A stretch of DNA of 64,000 bases from Adlercreutzia faecimuris (GCF_022669055.1 NZ_JAJMLW010000001.1:868001-932000); one strand, 5' to 3'. Positions 24,699 through 33,806 are shown, counted from the stretch's first letter. The notes: a model not told the origin generated them from the sequence alone. Program-made: numbers and translations.

Positions 24699-25389
24699 CG
24701 ACATCCGCATCCTGGTGGTGGACGACCAGGACCTCGTGCGCAGCGGCTTCAAGGCGATCCTGTCGTCCTACGACGGCCTTGCGGTGGTGGGGGAGGCCCG
24801 CGACGGCGCCGAGGCCGTCGCCCGCGCCCAGGAGCTGCGCCCCGACGTGGTGCTCATGGACATCCGCATGCCGCAGAAGGACGGCATCGAGGCCACGCGC
24901 GACATCACGGGCAACCCGCTTCTGGCCGGCACCCACGTGCTGGTGCTCACCACCTTCGACATCGACGAGTACGTCTTCGACGCCCTGGCCGCCGGGGCGA
25001 GCGGCTTCCTCCTGAAGGACGCCGACCCCGACGACATCGCCGCCGCCATCCGCGTGGTGGCCGCCGGCGACGCGCTCATCCAGCCCTCGGTCATGCGCCG
25101 GCTGGTCGAGACGTTCGTGGCCGCCCGCCCGCGGGCCGGCTGGGGCACCGCCGGCCGCGGCGACGCCCTGCGCGCGGCCCTCGCCACGCTCACCGACCGC
25201 GAGCGCGAGATCCTCATGCTGGCCGCCCGCGGGCTGTCCAACGACGAGATAGCGGCCGACCTGGTCATATCTCCGGCCACCGTCAAGACGCACCTGGCCC
25301 GCGTCATGGCCAAGACCGACGCCCACGACCGCGCCCAGCTCGTGGTCTTCGCCTACGAGAGCGGCCTCATAGCTCCCAGCCCCCGCTAG
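24685..25389 (+). CDS. LuxR/NarL-family response regulator
   Basis: A 234-residue regulator. The receiver domain has the acidic pair VVDDQD, the phosphorylated D59 (VVLMDIRMP), a Thr in LTTFD and Lys in LLKDA. The C-terminal LuxR helix-turn-helix is LTDREREILMLAARGLSNDE with ATVKTHLARVMAKT. It overlaps the kinase gene by 14 bp, a coupled pair. The signal sensed is unknown. Confidence 0.95.
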   Translation: MQPDDDIRILVVDDQDLVRSGFKAILSSYDGLAVVGEARDGAEAVARAQELRPDVVLMDIRMPQKDGIEATRDITGNPLLAGTHVLVLTTFDIDEYVFDALAAGASGFLLKDADPDDIAAAIRVVAAGDALIQPSVMRRLVETFVAARPRAGWGTAGRGDALRAALATLTDREREILMLAARGLSNDEIAADLVISPATVKTHLARVMAKTDAHDRAQLVVFAYESGLIAPSPR

Positions 25390-25528
25390 CTCGCGCGCCG
25401 CCGCCCGAGCGCCCGCGGCCGCCGCGCCGCCCCGCTCCGCTTCCCCGCCTTCCTCCCGCCGCCCCATCGCCCAAATATGGCGACCTTTTGAAATCTAAGC
25501 GTCCCTCGCTGAGATTTCCTTCCATCGC

Positions 25529-25556
25529 TTGCATTCTCCGGCGCCACTGCTATGAT
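25529..25556 (+). promoter_or_regulatory. groESL promoter
   Basis: -35 TTGCAT (25529-25534) and -10 TATGAT (25551-25556) are separated by 16 bp. The start would fall just before the CIRCE operator. Confidence 0.75.
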
Positions 25557-25566
25557 TACCCCTTGT

Positions 25567-25593
25567 TTAGCACTCGTAATACAAGAGTGCTAG
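25567..25593. promoter_or_regulatory. CIRCE operator (HrcA binding site)
   Basis: TTAGCACTC, a 9-bp spacer, then GAGTGCTAG matches the CIRCE consensus with one changed end base. It lies at the transcription start of groES-groEL, so HrcA should repress the operon at normal temperature. hrcA itself is not in the window. Confidence 0.95.
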
Positions 25594-25670
25594 CACTCCC
25601 CGAAACGGAGTGGTTAAATGAAGTGTTGTAGATACGCGCTCCGCAAGCATCTGGAAAGGAAGGCAGCATC

Positions 25671-25958
25671 ATGAATTTGAAGCCTCTGGGCGATCGCGTC
25701 ATCATCAAGCAGGACGAGGCCGAGGTGACCACGGCGTCGGGCCTGTACCTGGCCCATGATGCCAAGGAGAAGCCGCAGACCGGCACCGTTCTGGCCGTCG
25801 GCGAGGGCAAGCTCGACAAGGACGGCAAGCACCTGCCGATGCCCGTCAAGGAGGGCGACAAGGTCATCTACGGCAAGTACGGCGGAACCGAGATCACGCT
25901 CGACGGCGAGGAAGTGCTCATCCTCCGCGCCGACGACCTCTACGCCGTCATCGCCTAA
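25671..25958 (+). CDS. groES: Co-chaperonin GroES
   Basis: A 95-residue heptameric lid of the GroEL chamber. NLKPLGDRVIIKQDEAE at the N-terminus, the mobile loop with ASGLYLAHDAKEKP, and VIYGKYGGTEITLDGEEVLI are typical. ATG follows GGAAAGGAAGG. It is first in the CIRCE-controlled operon, with groEL 30 bp later. Confidence 0.97.
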   Translation: MNLKPLGDRVIIKQDEAEVTTASGLYLAHDAKEKPQTGTVLAVGEGKLDKDGKHLPMPVKEGDKVIYGKYGGTEITLDGEEVLILRADDLYAVIA

Positions 25959-27617
<1,659 letters not shown>

Positions 27618-27639
27618 GCCGCAACCCACGAGGCGCCCG

Positions 27640-27757
27640 CCCGGCGCCGCGCACGCCCCGCGCAACGCGCCCACCCGGCGCCGCGCGCACCCCGCGCAAA
27701 GCATCCGCCCGGCGCCGCGCGCACCCCGCGCAAAGCGCCCACCCGGCGCCGCGCACG
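27640..27757. repeat. 34-bp tandem repeat array after groEL
   Basis: About 3.5 copies begin CCCGGCGCCGCGC at 27640, 27674, 27708 and 27742, with CCCCGCGCAA(A)GC in the middle of each unit. It is non-coding and lies between the groEL stop and its terminator. Similar words occur at 1550-1660. Confidence 0.85.
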
Positions 27758-27771
27758 GCAAGCTAACTCGG

Positions 27772-27804
27772 AAGGGGGCGCCCCAGCAGGGGCGCCCCCT
27801 TTTG
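27772..27804 (+). terminator. Rho-independent terminator of groESL
   Basis: AGGGGGCGCCCC pairs with GGGGCGCCCCCT around a 4-nt loop and is followed by TTTT. Confidence 0.88.
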
Positions 27805-27825
27805 CGTATGGGGTGCTGAAGAGCG

Positions 27826-27864
27826 AGAGGGGCGGCGCGCTTGCGGGATGCGCGCCGCCCCTCT
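27826..27864 (-). terminator. Hairpin downstream of the zinc-ribbon gene
   Basis: A perfect 15-bp stem (AGAGGGGCGGCGCGC with its complement) lies 42 bp past the stop of the minus-strand gene at 27906. The T stretch is weak. Confidence 0.55.
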
Positions 27865-27905
27865 GGTGCGGATGCGGGGAGCCGACCGGCTCCGAAGTGC
27901 GGCTA

Positions 27906-28109
27906 TCAGCCGCACTTGGGCAGCTCGATGGGCGTGCCGTTCGGGTCCTCCCGCAGCTCGAACACGTTGCCGCCGCACGCCGGGCACTCGTTCATGGGCT
28001 CGCCGGGCGCCAGCGCGTGCCCGCACGCGACGCAGGTCAGGCGCGACGGGCGCACCGTCCCCGCCCGCGCGTCGAGCAGGCTGCGCGCATCAAGGCCGTT
28101 CGTGGTCAT
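27906..28109 (-). CDS. Small zinc-ribbon/rubredoxin-like protein
   Basis: A 67-residue protein with two CxxC knuckles: CVAC near residue 26 and CPAC near residue 42, in LTCVACGHALAPGEPMNECP. Spacing fits a zinc ribbon rather than a classical rubredoxin. The ribosome site GAGGAGATGCC precedes the ATG. It ends in a lone Lys-Cys-Gly. It is monocistronic and no function can be read. Confidence 0.72.
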   Translation of the reverse strand: MTTNGLDARSLLDARAGTVRPSRLTCVACGHALAPGEPMNECPACGGNVFELREDPNGTPIELPKCG

Positions 28110-28199
28110 GGCATCTCCTCTCTCTGGCTTCTCGATAACAACCTACCAGACGCTCCGTCCCGGCGAAATACTCATATTCCCCCAAGTAGCCAGAACGAA

Positions 28200-28215
28200 T
28201 GTTTCACGTGAAACA
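28200..28215. promoter_or_regulatory. parS site 1 (ParB binding site)
   Basis: TGTTTCACGTGAAACA is an exact 16-bp match to the bacterial parS consensus. It lies in non-coding DNA between the zinc-ribbon gene and crcB. parS sites cluster around the replication origin, which places this window near oriC. Confidence 0.95.
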
Positions 28216-28455
28216 TTTTGCCCTCCCATTGCGCCGATGCTCTACGGTGCCGCCCGCGTCCTGTGCGGCGGAGCGCGGGAGGCTGCGTCGCGCGTGGCGC
28301 GAGCGGGCGCGATGACGGGGCGGTGGGTGACCGAGGGTGGGGGGTTGGCTTATCATGGGTGGCTGACGATTGGCGGCGACGGGCGCGCCTCGGCCGGCCG
28401 GCTGGAAGGGCCGTGCGAACTGCGGCGGCCGACGGACGACGGATGAGGAGGGCCC

Positions 28456-28845
28456 ATGGGAGCGGTGCTGTGCGTGGGGGCGGGCGGCTTTCTGGGGGCC
28501 GTGATGCGTTACGGGATGGGGCTTCTGCCCTTCGAGGGGGCCTTCCCGTGGGCGACGTTCGCCGTGAACCTGCTGGGCGCCGTGGCCATCGGCGCGTTGG
28601 CGGAGGTCGCGGGGCGCACCGACGCGCTCTCGCCCGAGGCGCTCCTGTTCCTGAAGACGGGCGTGTGCGGCGGCTTCACCACGTTCTCGACCTTCTCGCT
28701 CGAGACGGTGGAGCTCTTCGAGGGCGGCCAGGCGGCCCTCGGCGCGGCCTATGCCGGCGCAAGCCTCGCGTGCTGCCTCGCCGGCGTGCTGCTGGGGAAG
28801 GCGCTCGTCCGCGCGGCCTTGGGCGCCCTGGGCCTGGCTGAGTAG
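28456..28845 (+). CDS. crcB: Fluoride channel Fluc/CrcB
   Basis: A 129-residue dual-topology fluoride exporter. Four helices are visible. GGFLGAVMRYG at the N-terminus, NLLGAVAIG and the signature GGFTTFSTFSLE with its Phe/Thr track are conserved. Only one crcB gene is present, so it should form a homodimer. It lies between the two parS sites. No fluoride riboswitch is recognised upstream. A -10-like TTATCATGGG lies about 100 nt before the ATG. Confidence 0.93.
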   Translation: MGAVLCVGAGGFLGAVMRYGMGLLPFEGAFPWATFAVNLLGAVAIGALAEVAGRTDALSPEALLFLKTGVCGGFTTFSTFSLETVELFEGGQAALGAAYAGASLACCLAGVLLGKALVRAALGALGLAE

Positions 28846-28908
28846 GCGCCGCCTGCCCGCCCTCGCTTTGCCTCGCATCCTGCTTCCGCGCTGCGAAACG
28901 CGCACGAA

Positions 28909-28924
28909 TGTTTCACGTGAAACA
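28909..28924. promoter_or_regulatory. parS site 2 (ParB binding site)
   Basis: A second exact copy of TGTTTCACGTGAAACA, 709 bp from the first; the flanking CGAA and TT are the same in both. ParB bound here would spread and load SMC. Confidence 0.95.
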
Positions 28925-28960
28925 TTCCGGGTCGCAATTCCCCGTCGCCCGCAAAAGAGA

Positions 28961-28993
28961 AGGGAGCAGCTGCAGGCGGCTGCTCCCTTTTTT
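28961..28993 (+). terminator. Rho-independent terminator after crcB
   Basis: AGGGAGCAGC pairs with GCTGCTCCCT around an 8-nt loop, followed by six T. From here to 29232 I see no convincing gene. Confidence 0.9.
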
Positions 28994-29232
28994 CGCGCCG
29001 GTCGGCGGGAGGCGGGGCGGGGGACCCGTTATCCCTGGCGCTGGCGAATGATCGTGATGAGGGCGACCTCCCGGGCGGGGCGGCCCGCATGCCGGCGGCC
29101 CTCCGAGTTAGCGGGTCGCGCCATGGGGCCTCCCGCGCGGCTGCCGGGAGATCGCCTGACCGTGATGGCCGTGGTAGTCGCCGTCGTCGCGGCTGCCGCC
29201 GCGGGCGTCGCTCGTCGTATCCTCGCGTCCTC

Positions 29233-29808
29233 CTAGCTGTCGAGCAGGCCGATGCGCGGCACCGGCCAGTAGGTGAACACGGCCTTGCCCGTCACGCTGT
29301 CGACGGGGACGGTTCCGAAGTAGCGCGAGTCCTGCGAGTTGGTGCGGTTGTCGCCCATGACCCACAGCTCGCCCTCGGGGACGGTGAGGGGGTAGCTCAC
29401 GTCGACGCCCCACGCCGTGTCCATCGGGAAGGACGGCTTGCCGTTCACGTAGGGCTCGTCGAGCGGGGCGCCGTCCACCACCACGCGGCCGTCGACGAGG
29501 TCGACCGTCTGGCCGCCCGTGGCGACGACGCGCTTGATGAGGACGCGGCCCTCGCAGGCGGGATCCTGGAAGGTGATGATGTCGCCGGCCTCGGGATCGT
29601 GCAGGTAGTAGCTGATGCGCTCGGAGTAGACGCGGTCGCCGACGAGGATGGTGCCCTCCATCGACCCGGAGGGGATGGCGTAGGCCTGCAGGGCCAGCGG
29701 CATGACGCCCCAGTTGACCAGCACGAACAGCAGCAGGAAGGCGACCAGGCGCCACAGGGCCCGCTTGACGGCGGGCTCGTTGCTGCGCGCGTGGTCTCCA
29801 GCGTACAT
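29233..29808 (-). CDS. lepB: Signal peptidase I
   Basis: A 191-residue type I leader peptidase. One membrane helix (about residues 17-40) precedes the catalytic Ser49 in AIPSGSMEGT. The catalytic Lys92 is in GRVLIKRVVATGGQ, and the box WVMGDNRTNSQDSRYFG completes the fold. It is the short Gram-positive form with one N-terminal anchor. ATG 29808 follows GAGGAGT. It releases Sec and Tat signal peptides such as those at 2218 and 57888. Confidence 0.95.
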   Translation of the reverse strand: MYAGDHARSNEPAVKRALWRLVAFLLLFVLVNWGVMPLALQAYAIPSGSMEGTILVGDRVYSERISYYLHDPEAGDIITFQDPACEGRVLIKRVVATGGQTVDLVDGRVVVDGAPLDEPYVNGKPSFPMDTAWGVDVSYPLTVPEGELWVMGDNRTNSQDSRYFGTVPVDSVTGKAVFTYWPVPRIGLLDS

Positions 29809-29932
29809 GGGACTCCTCGGGTCGTGCTCGGGTGGTGCGCCCGCTGCCCGGCGGACGCGGACGGCGGGGTGGTGCGGGGCGTGCGCCCGGCGGCGGGTCG
29901 CGCGCGGCGCGGCGCCGGAGGTCGGGCGCGGG

Positions 29933-30178
29933 TCAGGCGAAGCGGAGGGTCTTGCCCTCGGCCACGCATTCCTGCAGGTAGAGGTTGATCAGGTTCTGGT
30001 AGGGAATGCCCGTGCGATCCGCCTCGGCCTTGAAGTAGTCGATGACGTCGAGGTCAAGGCGCATCGTCACGGGCTTGCGCTCCTTCTTGGCGTTCGCAGA
30101 CGCGTCCGCCCCACGGCCCGGGGCCGTGGATCGAGCGCGGCCGGAAGCCGCCGCAGCGTTGGTTCCCTTTGACTTCAT
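29933..30178 (-). CDS. Ribbon-helix-helix DNA-binding protein, BrnA-like orphan antitoxin
   Basis: An 81-residue protein. The first 33 residues are low-complexity and basic. Residues about 36-81 are a ribbon-helix-helix: PVTMRLDLDVIDYFKAEADR then the second helix with YQNLINLYLQECV. This matches BrnA/CopG-like antitoxins. No BrnT-like or other toxin gene lies on either side, so it is an orphan or a plain repressor. The palindrome at 30231-30252, about 50 bp upstream, is a natural site for autoregulation. Confidence 0.75.
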   Translation of the reverse strand: MKSKGTNAAAASGRARSTAPGRGADASANAKKERKPVTMRLDLDVIDYFKAEADRTGIPYQNLINLYLQECVAEGKTLRFA

Positions 30179-30230
30179 AGACGCCCTCGTAGGTTTGTGG
30201 TGTGGTTTCGTCGTCTTAAAAGCGTATTGC

Positions 30231-30252
30231 TATTGTACATATATGAACAATA
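30231..30252. promoter_or_regulatory. 22-bp near-palindrome, likely operator of the RHH protein
   Basis: TATTGT-A-CATATATG-A-ACAATA has 20 of 22 bases in symmetry. It is AT-rich in a very GC-rich region and lies at the presumed promoter of the ribbon-helix-helix gene. An RHH tetramer could bind it. Confidence 0.6.
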
Positions 30253-30261
30253 CATTCAAGC

Positions 30262-30520
30262 GGAAGAGGGAAGAAATCTCAGCGACGCGATCAGATTTCC
30301 CTCGGAAGGGCGCGGGGGGAGGGAGGCGGTGGGGGATAGAGGAAGCAACGAGGGAGAAGAGGGACAGCGGGGAAGAGAGAGAAGGGGGGCAGGAAGGGGG
30401 AGAAGGGGAGCGGCGGGGAAGGCAGGAAGAGGAAAGGGGATAGGGGAAGCAGCGAGGAAGAAGAGGGACAGCGAGGAAGGCGGGAAGGGGGAAGGGGGAA
30501 GGGGGAAGGGGGGGCGCGGC
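30262..30520 (+). repeat. Polypurine tract with imperfect direct repeat
   Basis: About 250 nt are almost only A and G on the plus strand. The segment around GGGATAGAGGAAGCAACGAG recurs about 90 bp later as GGGATAGGGGAAGCAGCGAG, and the tract ends in several GGGGGAA units. Runs of G could form G-quadruplexes or triplex DNA. It has no coding character. Confidence 0.8.
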
Positions 30521-30566
30521 GCCCCGGGCGCGGCGAGACGCGCGCCCCGCCGCGCCCGTCGGTTTC

Positions 30567-30740
30567 CGGCGGCAAAATGGCCGGAAAACGCGGTTTGACG
30601 ACGAAATGCGGCCTGTTTGAGGTGCTTTCCGCCGCCAGGGAACAAGCCTAAAAAAGCTGACCTGGGGTTTTGTCAAACGATAGCGCCTCGGCGACTCCCT
30701 CGCTGTCGTCAAACCGTCGTTTCGGGCCATTTTGCCGCCG
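30567..30740 (-). repeat. Inverted-repeat hairpin element B (CCAGGT-core family)
   Basis: The arms 30567-30602 and 30705-30740 match at 32 of 36 positions (outer part CGGCGGCAAAATGGCC). The core GACCTGGG is at 30659-30666, so it points to the minus strand. Read in that direction it aligns with element A: GGTTTG-CGACA after the arm, then AAACCCCAGGTCA. It lies between divergent genes. Confidence 0.85.
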
Positions 30741-30824
30741 GGTTTTGCGCGGCGGCGCGTAACGGCTGGTCGGCGTTTTGGCCCCGCGCGGGCCGCGGCG
30801 ACGCGGCGAGACGCGGGCTTCGGC

Positions 30825-30830
30825 TACAAT
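30825..30830 (+). promoter_or_regulatory. Candidate -10 box (TACAAT), leaderless start
   Basis: GGCTACAATCGGCCTC ends at the ATG 30838. The 7-nt gap predicts a transcript starting at or next to the start codon. Confidence 0.55.
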
Positions 30831-30837
30831 CGGCCTC

Positions 30838-31950
30838 ATGGAAGACATCGGACATATCGTCGAGCACGTCCTGGAGCACTCGGTCGGCGACACGGCCTAC
30901 CTGCTGCCGTTCCTCTTCGTCACCTACCTGCTGATGGAGTGGCTCGAGCACAAGACCGCCGGCCGCACCCAGGAGGCCATCCGCCACGCGGGCGCCGCGG
31001 GCCCCGTCGTCGGCGCCTTCCTGGGCGTGGTGCCGCAGTGCGGCTTCTCGGCCGTGGCGGCCACGCTCTACGCGGGCCGCGTCATCACGCTCGGGACGCT
31101 CTTCGCCGTGTTCCTGTCCACCTCCGACGAGATGCTGCCCATCTTCCTGGCCGAGCAGGTGCCCGGCAACACCATCCTGTCCATCATGGGCGCGAAGGTG
31201 GTCATCGGCATGGTGATGGGCTTCATCGTGGATGCGGGGCTGCGCCTGGCGCGCCGCGACCGCCAGGACCTGCGCATCCACGAGCTGTGCGAGCACGACA
31301 ACTGCGGCTGCCACGAGGACTGCGCCGCCTGCGAGGAGGATCCCTCCTCGGTGTACCGCCACCACGATGACGCCCTGGCTGCCGAGGCCGCCCGCGCCGC
31401 GACTGCCGCGGCTGACCGCGCGGCCCTGGCCGAGGCCACCGAGCCCGAGGGCCTGCTGGGCGACCTCGCCTCCGGGGAGGATCCCCGCGACCACGACCAC
31501 GGCGCCCCGTCCTGCTGCGCCCACGACCACAGCCACGACCACGACCACGGCTGGAAGGGCATCGTGAAGAGCGCGCTCGTGCACACCGTGCAGGTGGCCG
31601 TGTTCATCTTCGTCATCACCATCGCGCTGAACGCGGTGCTCGAGGTGGTGGGGGAGGACGTGCTCGCCGACTTCCTCGGCGCCAACCCGACGTTCTCCGT
31701 CCTGGCGAGCGCGCTGGTGGGCCTCATCCCCAACTGCGCGGCGTCGGTGGTCATCGCCGAGCTGTACCTGGAGGGCGTGCTCGGCTCCGGCGCGATGCTC
31801 GCTGGCCTGCTCGTCTCGGCGGGCGTGGGGCTGCTCGTGCTCGTGCGCGCCAACCGCCGCTGGCGCCAGAACGTCGCCATCATCGCCGGCCTCTACGCCA
31901 CGGGCGTTCTCTGGGGCCTCATCGCCAACGGCCTCGGCGTCGTCTTCTAG
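30838..31950 (+). CDS. Predicted 10-TM metal permease with His-rich loop
   Basis: A 370-residue membrane protein of the putative heavy-metal exporter family (ArsP_2-like, also annotated as manganese transporter). Two halves of about five helices each are related: VGAFLGVVPQCGFSAVAATLYAG in the first and ASALVGLIPNCAASVVIAELYLEG in the second, each with a P-Q/N-C-x-S/A motif that likely lines the pore. The middle loop is Cys- and His-rich (CEHDNCGCHEDC, then HDHSHDHDHGW), a probable metal-binding region. The ion is not known. The TACAAT box just before ATG suggests a leaderless mRNA. Confidence 0.85.
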   Translation: MEDIGHIVEHVLEHSVGDTAYLLPFLFVTYLLMEWLEHKTAGRTQEAIRHAGAAGPVVGAFLGVVPQCGFSAVAATLYAGRVITLGTLFAVFLSTSDEMLPIFLAEQVPGNTILSIMGAKVVIGMVMGFIVDAGLRLARRDRQDLRIHELCEHDNCGCHEDCAACEEDPSSVYRHHDDALAAEAARAATAAADRAALAEATEPEGLLGDLASGEDPRDHDHGAPSCCAHDHSHDHDHGWKGIVKSALVHTVQVAVFIFVITIALNAVLEVVGEDVLADFLGANPTFSVLASALVGLIPNCAASVVIAELYLEGVLGSGAMLAGLLVSAGVGLLVLVRANRRWRQNVAIIAGLYATGVLWGLIANGLGVVF

Positions 31951-32052
31951 CCTGCCCGCGCGCCCCGCTCGCGGTGCTCCTCGCCCCGCGCCCGCCGCGC
32001 GCCCCGCGCCCGCGGATTCCCGCGCGCCGTTCCCCGCGCCCCGCCCAGCGGG

Positions 32053-32058
32053 TATAGT
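32053..32058 (+). promoter_or_regulatory. Candidate -10 box (TATAGT) of the HD-domain gene
   Basis: GCGGGTATAGTGTCC lies about 57 nt before the ATG at 32116. Confidence 0.4.
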
Positions 32059-32115
32059 GTCCCCAGACGGAAACCCGGGCGGCCCCGCGCCGCCGGGACG
32101 CGAGAAAGGAACCCC

Positions 32116-32718
32116 ATGGCCACCCTCAACGCCGGCATGACCCGCGACGACGCCTTCGCGCTGCTCGCGGAGCACAACAAGGACGCCTTCCACCTCGAGC
32201 ACGGCGAGACGGTCGAGCAGACCATGCGCTACTTCGCCCGCGAGTTCGACCCGGAGAACGAGGAGTTCTGGGGCATCGTCGGCCTCTTGCACGACCTGGA
32301 CTGGGAGGAGCATGACGACGAGCCCGAGAAGCACACCCTCTACGCGGCGCCGCTCATCGAGGCGGCCGGCGGCACCCCCGAGCTCATCCGTGCCATCCAG
32401 TCGCATACCTCCGACTTCAACCCCGACCTGCCCAAGCCCGAGCTCCAGATGGAGAAGGTGCTGTTCGCCACCGAGGAGCTGACCGGGCTCATCGGCGCGG
32501 CTATCGTCATGCGCCCGAGCAAGTCGGTGATGGACTTCGAGGTGAAGTCGCTCAAGAAGAAGTTCAAGGACAAGCGCTTCGCCGCCGGGGTCGACCGCGA
32601 GGTCATCCGCAGCGGCGCGGCCATGCTCGGCTGGGAGCTCGACGAGCTGTTCGCCCGCACCATCGCGGCCATGCAGTCCTTCGCCCCCGACCGCGACACC
32701 TTCGTCCCGGCGGAGTAG
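32116..32718 (+). CDS. HD-domain hydrolase
   Basis: A 200-residue HD-superfamily phosphohydrolase-like protein. HLEHGETVEQTMRYFARE and GLLHDLDWEEHDDEPEKHT carry the metal-binding His and the His-Asp pair, and IQSHTSDF gives a later His. The rest is helical with a basic C-terminal region. Ribosome site AGAAAGGA. Substrates of this group vary (nucleotides, phosphate esters) and cannot be assigned. Confidence 0.82.
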   Translation: MATLNAGMTRDDAFALLAEHNKDAFHLEHGETVEQTMRYFAREFDPENEEFWGIVGLLHDLDWEEHDDEPEKHTLYAAPLIEAAGGTPELIRAIQSHTSDFNPDLPKPELQMEKVLFATEELTGLIGAAIVMRPSKSVMDFEVKSLKKKFKDKRFAAGVDREVIRSGAAMLGWELDELFARTIAAMQSFAPDRDTFVPAE

Positions 32719-32743
32719 GGGAGCGGCCGCCTCGCGCTGGGGG

Positions 32744-33175
32744 CTAGCGGCGGGAGCCGTCCTTGGCGATGAGCACCGTCACGGGCGACTCCTTGGTCAC
32801 CGCGTAGCTGACCGAGCCGAGGTAGCCCTTGACGCCGCCCTGGCCGCGGCTGCCCATGACGATGAGGTCGCAGCCCTCCTCGAGCGCGCAGTTGACGATG
32901 AGGTCGGCCGGCGAGGTGCCGCGCAGAAGCCGCACCGAGGCCGGGTTGGGCAGCATCTCGGCCACGGCCTCCATCTCGGCGCGCACCGACTCGGCGTCGT
33001 CCATGATGACGGCGTCGATGCCCGCGGCCGCCGCGCCTGACGAGAACAGGCGCATGACGTGGGCGAGCACGAGCTCGACCGACCGGTCGGCGCCGGCTAT
33101 CTGGGCCGCCAGCTCCAGCGCGCGGCGCGACGGCGCCGATCCGTCGTAGGCCACCAGGATCTTACGCGTCCACAT
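32744..33175 (-). CDS. Universal stress protein (UspA family)
   Basis: A 143-residue ATP-binding UspA-fold protein. It begins ILVAYDGSAPSRRALE and ends with the nucleotide motif GSRGQGGVKGYLGSVS (G2-x-G9-x-GS type). ATG 33175 follows GAGAGAGGAC. A GCGCTACAAT box lies 34 nt before the start codon. Role: likely stress survival; no target is known. Confidence 0.93.
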   Translation of the reverse strand: MWTRKILVAYDGSAPSRRALELAAQIAGADRSVELVLAHVMRLFSSGAAAAGIDAVIMDDAESVRAEMEAVAEMLPNPASVRLLRGTSPADLIVNCALEEGCDLIVMGSRGQGGVKGYLGSVSYAVTKESPVTVLIAKDGSRR

Positions 33176-33209
33176 GGGGCGTCCTCTCTCTCGGGGGCGG
33201 TTCGCGACC

Positions 33210-33215
33210 ATTGTA
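33210..33215 (-). promoter_or_regulatory. Candidate -10 box (TACAAT) of the UspA gene
   Basis: The minus strand reads TCGCGCTACAATGG, the same word as before luxS and the glycosylase gene. Confidence 0.55.
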
Positions 33216-33292
33216 GCGCGAGCGCGTCCCCGGCGGGGCCCGCGCCGGCGCGCCCGCGTCGGGCGGCGGCCTCGCGCGGGCGCGGCCCGCCG

Positions 33293-33321
33293 TTGACCCC
33301 CGTCGGCTTCACGGCTAGAAT
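33293..33321 (+). promoter_or_regulatory. Promoter of the tRNA-Lys/tRNA-Gln unit
   Basis: -35 TTGACC (33293-33298), 17-bp spacer, -10 TAGAAT (33316-33321). It is one of the few full sigma-70-like promoters in the window. Confidence 0.75.
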
Positions 33322-33343
33322 GAACCCTCGTGTAAAAGGAGCC

Positions 33344-33419
33344 GGGCCGTTAGCTCAGCTGGCAGAGCAGGGGACTTTTAATCCCAAGGTCGCGGGTTCG
33401 ATTCCCTCACGGCCCACCA
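33344..33419 (+). tRNA. tRNA-Lys (anticodon TTT)
   Basis: The acceptor stem GGGCCGT pairs with ACGGCCC. The anticodon loop CTTTTAA carries TTT. The T arm has GGTTCGATTCC, and CCA is encoded at 33417-33419. Length is 76 nt. It is co-transcribed with tRNA-Gln. Confidence 0.96.
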
Positions 33420-33443
33420 TCCTTTTATGCGATCACTCGTCGC

Positions 33444-33517
33444 TGGGGTATCGTCCAACGGCAGGACTCTGGTTTTTGGTACCAGCTACCTAGGTTCGAA
33501 TCCTAGTACCCCAGCCA
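33444..33517 (+). tRNA. tRNA-Gln (anticodon TTG)
   Basis: The acceptor stem TGGGGTA pairs with TACCCCA. The anticodon stem CTGGT/ACCAG holds loop TTTTGGT with TTG. The T loop is GGTTCGAATCC and CCA is encoded at 33515-33517. Length is 74 nt, 24 nt after tRNA-Lys. Confidence 0.96.
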
Positions 33518-33806
33518 TCTTTCGAAGGCTCCCTGCGGCGGAAGACCCACCTGCTCGTGCCGGGCGGGGATTCGAACCGAAGGCCGTCGCTCACCAGGGC
33601 GTTTGCCCGCGGTCGGGCGTTGCGCTACAATGCGTTCCACCACAGCCGACAAGGCGGCTGCGCCTCCCGGTGGGAAAGGCGCGAATACCTGGCGATCCCG
33701 CCTCCCGTGCGAGGGTCGCGCGGCTCCAAGCCGCTGGCCTGACAAGCAGGTCGGAAAAACCAGCACCGCCGGTTGTTGGCTTTGTGCGCCTTTTCTCTTT
33801 TCATCC
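33518..33806. other. Gene-free stretch with tRNA-like fragment
   Basis: GGGGATTCGAACCGA at about 33566 looks like an antisense T arm, but neither the T stem nor an acceptor stem pairs fully. A GCGCTACAAT word lies near 33621 on the plus strand. A hairpin (CCAGCACCGCCGGTTGTTGG) lies near 33760. No credible protein gene is seen. Confidence 0.4.

Noticed and set aside
29121-29236. Short hydrophobic plus-strand peptide (MAVVVAVVAAAAAG-like) before lepB
   Set aside because: It has no ribosome site and runs to the lepB end on the opposite strand; GC-rich non-coding DNA gives such Ala/Val strings by chance.
30245-30443. Reading frame of Glu/Arg/Gly across the polypurine tract
   Set aside because: The composition follows from the A/G-only DNA, there is no ribosome site and no recognisable fold.
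33541-33640. Possible minus-strand tRNA (GGTTCGAATCC-like T arm)
   Set aside because: The T stem and the acceptor stem do not pair and no complete cloverleaf can be drawn. At most it is a tRNA relic.
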